A stretch of 64,000 nucleotides of DNA from contig NZ_FVZE01000001.1 in assembly GCF_900168325.1 (NCBI RefSeq), positions 62,001 to 126,000 of the forward strand, in the 5' to 3' direction. Origin of the DNA: Novosphingobium mathurense (lineage in GTDB: Bacteria > Pseudomonadota > Alphaproteobacteria > Sphingomonadales > Sphingomonadaceae). The first letter of the stretch is position 1. Each line of letters begins with the position of its first letter. The notes under the pieces were generated by a model. That model was not told the origin of the DNA, ran no database searches, and saw nothing but the letters and a program-made list of their open reading frames with translations. Positions 58,952 through 64,000 of the stretch are shown here, piece by piece. The translations under genes were made by a program, and so were the position numbers.

Positions 58952-61804
58952 TCAAGCCTTCTGCTTGCGTCGGAGTTCGTCACGGACGGAAAGGTGGAGT
59001 GCTTCGGCCACCAGCGCAGCCTGTTCGGCGGCATGGCGCTTGGCAAGGCCGGTTGCGGGCGAGGCCGAAGCGTTGCGGCCCGCGTAGCGCGGACGGCACG
59101 AGGATACGCCGGCTTCCTTGGCGGATTCCTCGATCAGCGATTCGACGAAGAACCACGCGCCGTTATTCTTCGGCTCTTCCTGGCACCAGACGATCTCCTC
59201 GAGGTTCTTCATGCGCGAGAGGCGCAGGGCCAGCGGTTCGCCCGGGAAGGGGTAGAGCTGCTCGATGCGGATGATCTGGGTGTCGTCGATCTCGTTCTGG
59301 TCGCGCGCTTCGAGCAGGTCGTAGGCGACCTTGCCCGAACACAGGATGACCTTCCTGGTGTTCTCGTCGCTCGGCGCCTTCGGGTCCGACAGGATGCGGA
59401 AGAAGTGGCCTTCGCCCACGAAGTCCGAAGCCGGAGACTTCGCCATCGGATGGCGCAGCAGCGACTTGGGCGTCATGATGATCAGCGGCTTGCGGAACGG
59501 ACGGTGCATCTGCCGGCGCAGCACGTGGAAGTAGTTGGCCGGGGTGGTGATGTTGCACACCTGGATGTTGTCCGAGGCGCAGAGCTGCAGGTAGCGCTCG
59601 AGGCGGGCCGAGGAGTGTTCCGGACCCTGGCCTTCGTAGCCGTGCGGCAGCAGCATCACGAGGCCGTTGGCGCGCAGCCACTTGGCTTCCGATGCGGCGA
59701 TGTACTGGTCGATGATGATCTGCGCGCCGTTGGCGAAGTCGCCGAACTGCGCTTCCCACAGGACCAGGGTCTTCGGATCGGCGCTGGCATAGCCGTACTC
59801 GAAGCCGAGCACGCCATATTCCGAAAGCGTCGAGTTCAGCACCTCGAAGCTGCCGTGGGGCAGGGTGTCGAGCGGGGTGTACTTGCGCTCGGTCTTCTGG
59901 TCGACCCAGACGGCATGACGCTGCGAGAAGGTGCCGCGTTCGCAGTCCTGTCCGGACAGGCGCACGCCGTAGCCTTCGGAGACGAGGCTGCCGAAAGCGA
60001 GCGCTTCGGCCGTGGCCCAGTCGAAGCCTTCGCCGGTCTTGAACATCTCGTCCTTCGCCTGGATCACGCGGGCGAGGGTCTTGTGGATGGTCAGGTCATC
60101 GGGAACCGTGGTCAGCGTGCGTCCGAGGCTGTCGAACAGCTTGCCCTCGATGCCGGTGTGCACGTTGCGGCGTGCTGTTTCCGGATCGACCGGCTTGTTG
60201 AAGCCGCTCCAGCGCCCGCCGAACCAGTCGGCATGGTTGGCCTTGTAGGTCTTGGCCGCCTCGAATTCCTCTTCGAGGTGATTGTTGAAGGCTTCCACCG
60301 TCTCGGCAAGGAAGGCGTCATCGATCACGCCTTCGGCCTTCAGGCGCTCGGCGTAGATGGTGCTGACCGAGGGGTGCTTCTTGATCTGCGCGTACATCAG
60401 CGGCTGCGTGAAGCTGGGCTCGTCGCCTTCGTTATGGCCGAAGCGGCGGTAGCACCACATGTCGATCACGATGTCGCGGCCGAAAGTCTGGCGATAGTCG
60501 ATCGCCAGCTTGCAGGCGAAGGTCACCGCGGCCGGATCGTCGCCGTTGACGTGCAGGATCGGCGCCTGGACACCCTTGGCGACATCGGTCGGGTAGGGCG
60601 AGTTGCGCGCGAAGTTCGGCGTCGTGGTGAAGCCGATCTGGTTGTTGATGACGAAGTGGATGCAGCCGCCGGTGTTGTAGCCGGCAACGCCCGAAAGGCC
60701 GAAGCATTCCCAGACCACGCCCTGGCCCGCGAAGGCCGCGTCGCCGTGGATCAGCACCGGCAGGACCTGCTTGTGCTTGGCGCCGGGACCGACATCGTCG
60801 CCGATGTCGTCGTGGAAGACCTGATAGGCGCGGACCTTGCCGAGCACGACCGGGTCCACCGTTTCGAGGTGGGAGGGGTTGGGCATCAGGCTCATGTGGA
60901 CCTTGATGCCGTCGAACTCGCGGTCCGTCGAAGTGCCCAGGTGGTACTTCACGTCGCCCGAACCGCCGACGTCCTCGGGGTTGGCGGTGCCGCCGGAGAA
61001 TTCGTGGAAGATGACCTTGTAGGGCTTGGCCATCACGTTGGCGAGTACGTTGAGGCGGCCGCGGTGGGCCATGCCGTAGACGATCTCCTTGACGCCCTGG
61101 GCGCCGCCGTACTTGATCACCGACTCCAGCGCCGGGATCATCGATTCACCGCCGTCGAGGCCGAAGCGCTTGGTGCCGACGTACTTCTTGCCGAGGAACT
61201 TCTCGTACTGTTCGCCGCGCACGACGGCCTGAAGGATCGCCTTCTTGCCCTCGGGGGTGAACTCGATTTCCTTGTCGGCGCCTTCCATCCGATCCTGGAG
61301 GAAACGGCGTTCCTCGACATCGGCGATGTGCATGTATTCGAGGCCGACCTTGCCGCAGTAGTTGGCGCGCAGGATCTGCACCAGTTCGCGCACGGTGGTC
61401 CACTCGAGGCCGAGGTTGCCGCCGACGAAGACCGGACGGTCGAGCGCGTCGCCGGTGAAGCCGTGGTACTCGGGGGTGAGGTCTTGCGGCAGCTTGCGCT
61501 GGTTGAGGCCGAGCGGGTCGAGGTCCGCCGCCAGGTGACCGCGCACGCGATAGGTGCGGATCAGCATCATGGCGCGGATCGCGTCGGCGGCAGCCTGGTC
61601 GAGGCTGGCCTGATCGACCTTCTTGCCGCCCTTGGCGGCGGCCTTCTCGATCTGGACCTTGAGGGCCGTGGGATCGAGGCCCTGGGTGAGGTCGTCCTCG
61701 AACTCGGCGCCTACGCGCGGCCAGTTGTTGCGCTGCCAGCTCGGTCCGGGCTGGGGGCCGTCCATGCCGAGGTCCGGAGTGAAATCGAGATTTTCGTTGC
61801 CCAT
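58952..61804 (-). CDS. sucA: 2-oxoglutarate dehydrogenase E1
   Basis: 950 residues from ATG 61804 with AAGGTGAT upstream. The TPP-binding E1 domains show IVYGMAHRGRLNVLANV, GDAAFAGQG, NNQIGFTT and the C-terminal PHGYEGQGPEHSSARLERYL. It decarboxylates 2-oxoglutarate and loads succinyl onto E2. Upstream lie a nested stem-loop and sucD. Confidence 0.97.
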   Translation of the reverse strand: MGNENLDFTPDLGMDGPQPGPSWQRNNWPRVGAEFEDDLTQGLDPTALKVQIEKAAAKGGKKVDQASLDQAAADAIRAMMLIRTYRVRGHLAADLDPLGLNQRKLPQDLTPEYHGFTGDALDRPVFVGGNLGLEWTTVRELVQILRANYCGKVGLEYMHIADVEERRFLQDRMEGADKEIEFTPEGKKAILQAVVRGEQYEKFLGKKYVGTKRFGLDGGESMIPALESVIKYGGAQGVKEIVYGMAHRGRLNVLANVMAKPYKVIFHEFSGGTANPEDVGGSGDVKYHLGTSTDREFDGIKVHMSLMPNPSHLETVDPVVLGKVRAYQVFHDDIGDDVGPGAKHKQVLPVLIHGDAAFAGQGVVWECFGLSGVAGYNTGGCIHFVINNQIGFTTTPNFARNSPYPTDVAKGVQAPILHVNGDDPAAVTFACKLAIDYRQTFGRDIVIDMWCYRRFGHNEGDEPSFTQPLMYAQIKKHPSVSTIYAERLKAEGVIDDAFLAETVEAFNNHLEEEFEAAKTYKANHADWFGGRWSGFNKPVDPETARRNVHTGIEGKLFDSLGRTLTTVPDDLTIHKTLARVIQAKDEMFKTGEGFDWATAEALAFGSLVSEGYGVRLSGQDCERGTFSQRHAVWVDQKTERKYTPLDTLPHGSFEVLNSTLSEYGVLGFEYGYASADPKTLVLWEAQFGDFANGAQIIIDQYIAASEAKWLRANGLVMLLPHGYEGQGPEHSSARLERYLQLCASDNIQVCNITTPANYFHVLRRQMHRPFRKPLIIMTPKSLLRHPMAKSPASDFVGEGHFFRILSDPKAPSDENTRKVILCSGKVAYDLLEARDQNEIDDTQIIRIEQLYPFPGEPLALRLSRMKNLEEIVWCQEEPKNNGAWFFVESLIEESAKEAGVSSCRPRYAGRNASASPATGLAKRHAAEQAALVAEALHLSVRDELRRKQKA

Positions 61805-61935
61805 CGGAATCACCTTACCTCGTCGGATTAACAGCCCGACGTTACCGAGCAATCAGTTGGAAGCCGGCTGGTTCCCGGGGAGGAAAACCTGGCTGGCCAT
61901 CTATGCAGTTAAAATTCTGCCTGTACTTGGCGACC

Positions 61936-61980
61936 CGGCGCATGGCCAGGCGGGGCGTGCCCCGCCAGACACATGCGCCG
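61936..61980 (-). repeat. Nested stem-loop between sucD and sucA
   Basis: Outer arms CGGCGCATG/CATGCGCCG (61936-61944, 61972-61980) enclose a perfect inner hairpin GGCGGGG/CCCCGCC with CGTG loop (61949-61966). It lies 10 bases after the sucD stop. It could terminate or stabilise the mdh-sucD transcript. Confidence 0.55.
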
Positions 61981-61989
61981 ACCTGATCG

Positions 61990-62880
61990 TCAGGCGAATT
62001 CCTTGAGGGCTTCCACAAGGGTTTCACCGAGCAGCGAGGGGCTGGCCGCAACGCGGATGCCAGCTTCTTCCATGGCTGCGATCTTGTCTTCGGCGCCGCC
62101 CTGGCCGCCCGAGACGATGGCACCGGCGTGGCCCATGCGGCGTCCCGGAGGGGCGGTGCGGCCCGCGATGAAGCCGGCCATCGGCTTCTTGCGGCCACGC
62201 TTGGCCTCGTCCTTGAGGAACTGCGCGGCTTCTTCTTCGGCCGAGCCGCCGATTTCGCCGATCATGATGATCGACTTGGTCTCGTCGTCGGCGAGGAAGA
62301 GTTCGAGCACGTCGATGAAGTTGGTGCCGTTGACCGGGTCGCCGCCGATGCCGACTGCGGTGGTCTGGCCAAGACCGGCGTTGGTGGTCTGGAATACGGC
62401 TTCATAGGTCAGCGTGCCCGAGCGCGAGACCACGCCGACCGAACCCTTCGAGAAGATGTTCGCGGGCATGATGCCGATCTTGCATTCACCGGGAGTGAGC
62501 AGGCCGGGGCAGTTCGGGCCGATGAGGCGCGACTTCGAACCGGTCAGGGCGCGCTTGACGCGGACCATGTCGAGCACCGGAACGCCCTCGGTGATGGCGA
62601 CGATCAGTTCGATTTCGGCATCGATGGCTTCGAGGATCGCATCGGCGCAGCCCGAAGGCGGAACGTAGACGCACGAAGCGTTGGCGCCGGTCACGGCCTT
62701 GGCTTCGGCGACCGTGTCGAACTGGGGCAGGCCCAGATGGTCGGTGCCGCCCTTGCCGGGGGTGACGCCGGCAACCATCTGCGTGCCGTAGTCGAGCGCG
62801 GCCTGCGTGTGGAAGCTGCCGGTCTTGCCGGTCATGCCCTGGGTTATGACCTTGGTATTCTTGTCGACGAGAATGGACAT
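61990..62880 (-). CDS. sucD: Succinate-CoA ligase subunit alpha
   Basis: 296 residues. CoA-binding [11 protein letters not shown], and [18 protein letters not shown] with the phosphohistidine. Forms the ligase with a beta subunit (SucC), which is not in this block: mdh lies 121 bases upstream. Ribosome site present. Confidence 0.96.
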   Translation of the reverse strand: MSILVDKNTKVITQGMTGKTGSFHTQAALDYGTQMVAGVTPGKGGTDHLGLPQFDTVAEAKAVTGANASCVYVPPSGCADAILEAIDAEIELIVAITEGVPVLDMVRVKRALTGSKSRLIGPNCPGLLTPGECKIGIMPANIFSKGSVGVVSRSGTLTYEAVFQTTNAGLGQTTAVGIGGDPVNGTNFIDVLELFLADDETKSIIMIGEIGGSAEEEAAQFLKDEAKRGRKKPMAGFIAGRTAPPGRRMGHAGAIVSGGQGGAEDKIAAMEEAGIRVAASPSLLGETLVEALKEFA

Positions 62881-63001
62881 GGATCTTTTCCTGTTCCTGA
62901 ACGTGGAAGCAGCCGGTTAGGCTGGGGAGGTTCCAAGAAACTATTTGCGTCGTGCGATACTGGCGAGATTGTCAGGCCAGCATCGCGCGACGGATATTTC
63001 C

Positions 63002-64000
<999 letters not shown>

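Noticed and set aside
58994..61831. 945-codon plus-strand frame over sucA
   Set aside because: Antisense shadow; composition dominated by Val, Asp, Leu and Gly typical of reverse-strand reading.

Overview
The window is about 64 kb of high-GC chromosome from an alphaproteobacterium, most likely a sphingomonad close to Novosphingobium. The grounds are a GcrA cell-cycle regulator, HspQ, a class III type PHA synthase, an alphaproteobacterial ribosomal-protein order (rpsM-rpsK-rpoA-rplQ without rpsD), and an mdh-suc-odh-lpd block. No rRNA, CRISPR array, prophage, integrase or insertion sequence was seen. The genus is an inference from gene content.

Left part (1-21 kb), metabolic and regulatory genes. 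In order: the end of a winged-helix-family gene, a serine-hydrolase-fold protein with all three catalytic motifs altered, a hotdog thioesterase, a membrane winged-helix regulator, a PQQ-type sugar dehydrogenase, a leftward operon of kynA, a kynureninase-like PLP enzyme and a DJ-1/PfpI protein, a divergent EF-G paralogue, a small PHA cluster (PhaE-like, PhaC, GNAT, lipase-like hydrolase), tRNA-Ser(CGA), hspQ, a CHASE4-GGDEF-EAL protein, an orphan ABC-2 permease, gcrA with a periplasmic cyclophilin, a diguanylate cyclase and a DUF1993 protein.

Centre (21-45.5 kb), the translation superoperon: rpsL-rpsG-fusA-tuf, then rpsJ through rpmD, rplO-secY-adk, and rpsM-rpsK-rpoA-rplQ. It is broken by accessory genes: an HNH-type protein after a tuf terminator, a membrane glycosyltransferase plus an ankyrin/TonB-C-like lipoprotein between rpmD and rplO, and an exported SRPBCC protein between adk and rpsM. 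Each break is followed by a recognisable promoter. Five promoters (rpsL, rpsJ, rplO, secY, rpsM) share a -35 and a G-rich -10 (TAAGGG-like) separated by exactly 17 bp. Long structured leaders precede rpsL and rplC, and perfect hairpins separate rpsK, rpoA and rplQ.

Right part (45.5-64 kb): a secreted prolyl oligopeptidase, two tandem paralogous small exported proteins, a TRIC/UPF0126 membrane protein, a lipoprotein of the dipeptidyl-peptidase III type, a quinone-oxidoreductase-like MDR with a MerR-style promoter, a VOC protein, an acyltransferase-3, a TorF-like outer-membrane protein with a small secreted partner, and a leftward TCA-cycle block mdh-sucD-sucA-sucB-lpdA that lacks sucC.

Most of the window is conserved housekeeping sequence and I do not see a clearly new multi-gene system. 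The most unusual points are the motif-lacking beta-lactamase-like protein, the EF-G paralogue without its catalytic histidine, the degenerate HNH protein inside the superoperon, the rpsJ-rplC structured spacer, and the uniform promoter architecture.
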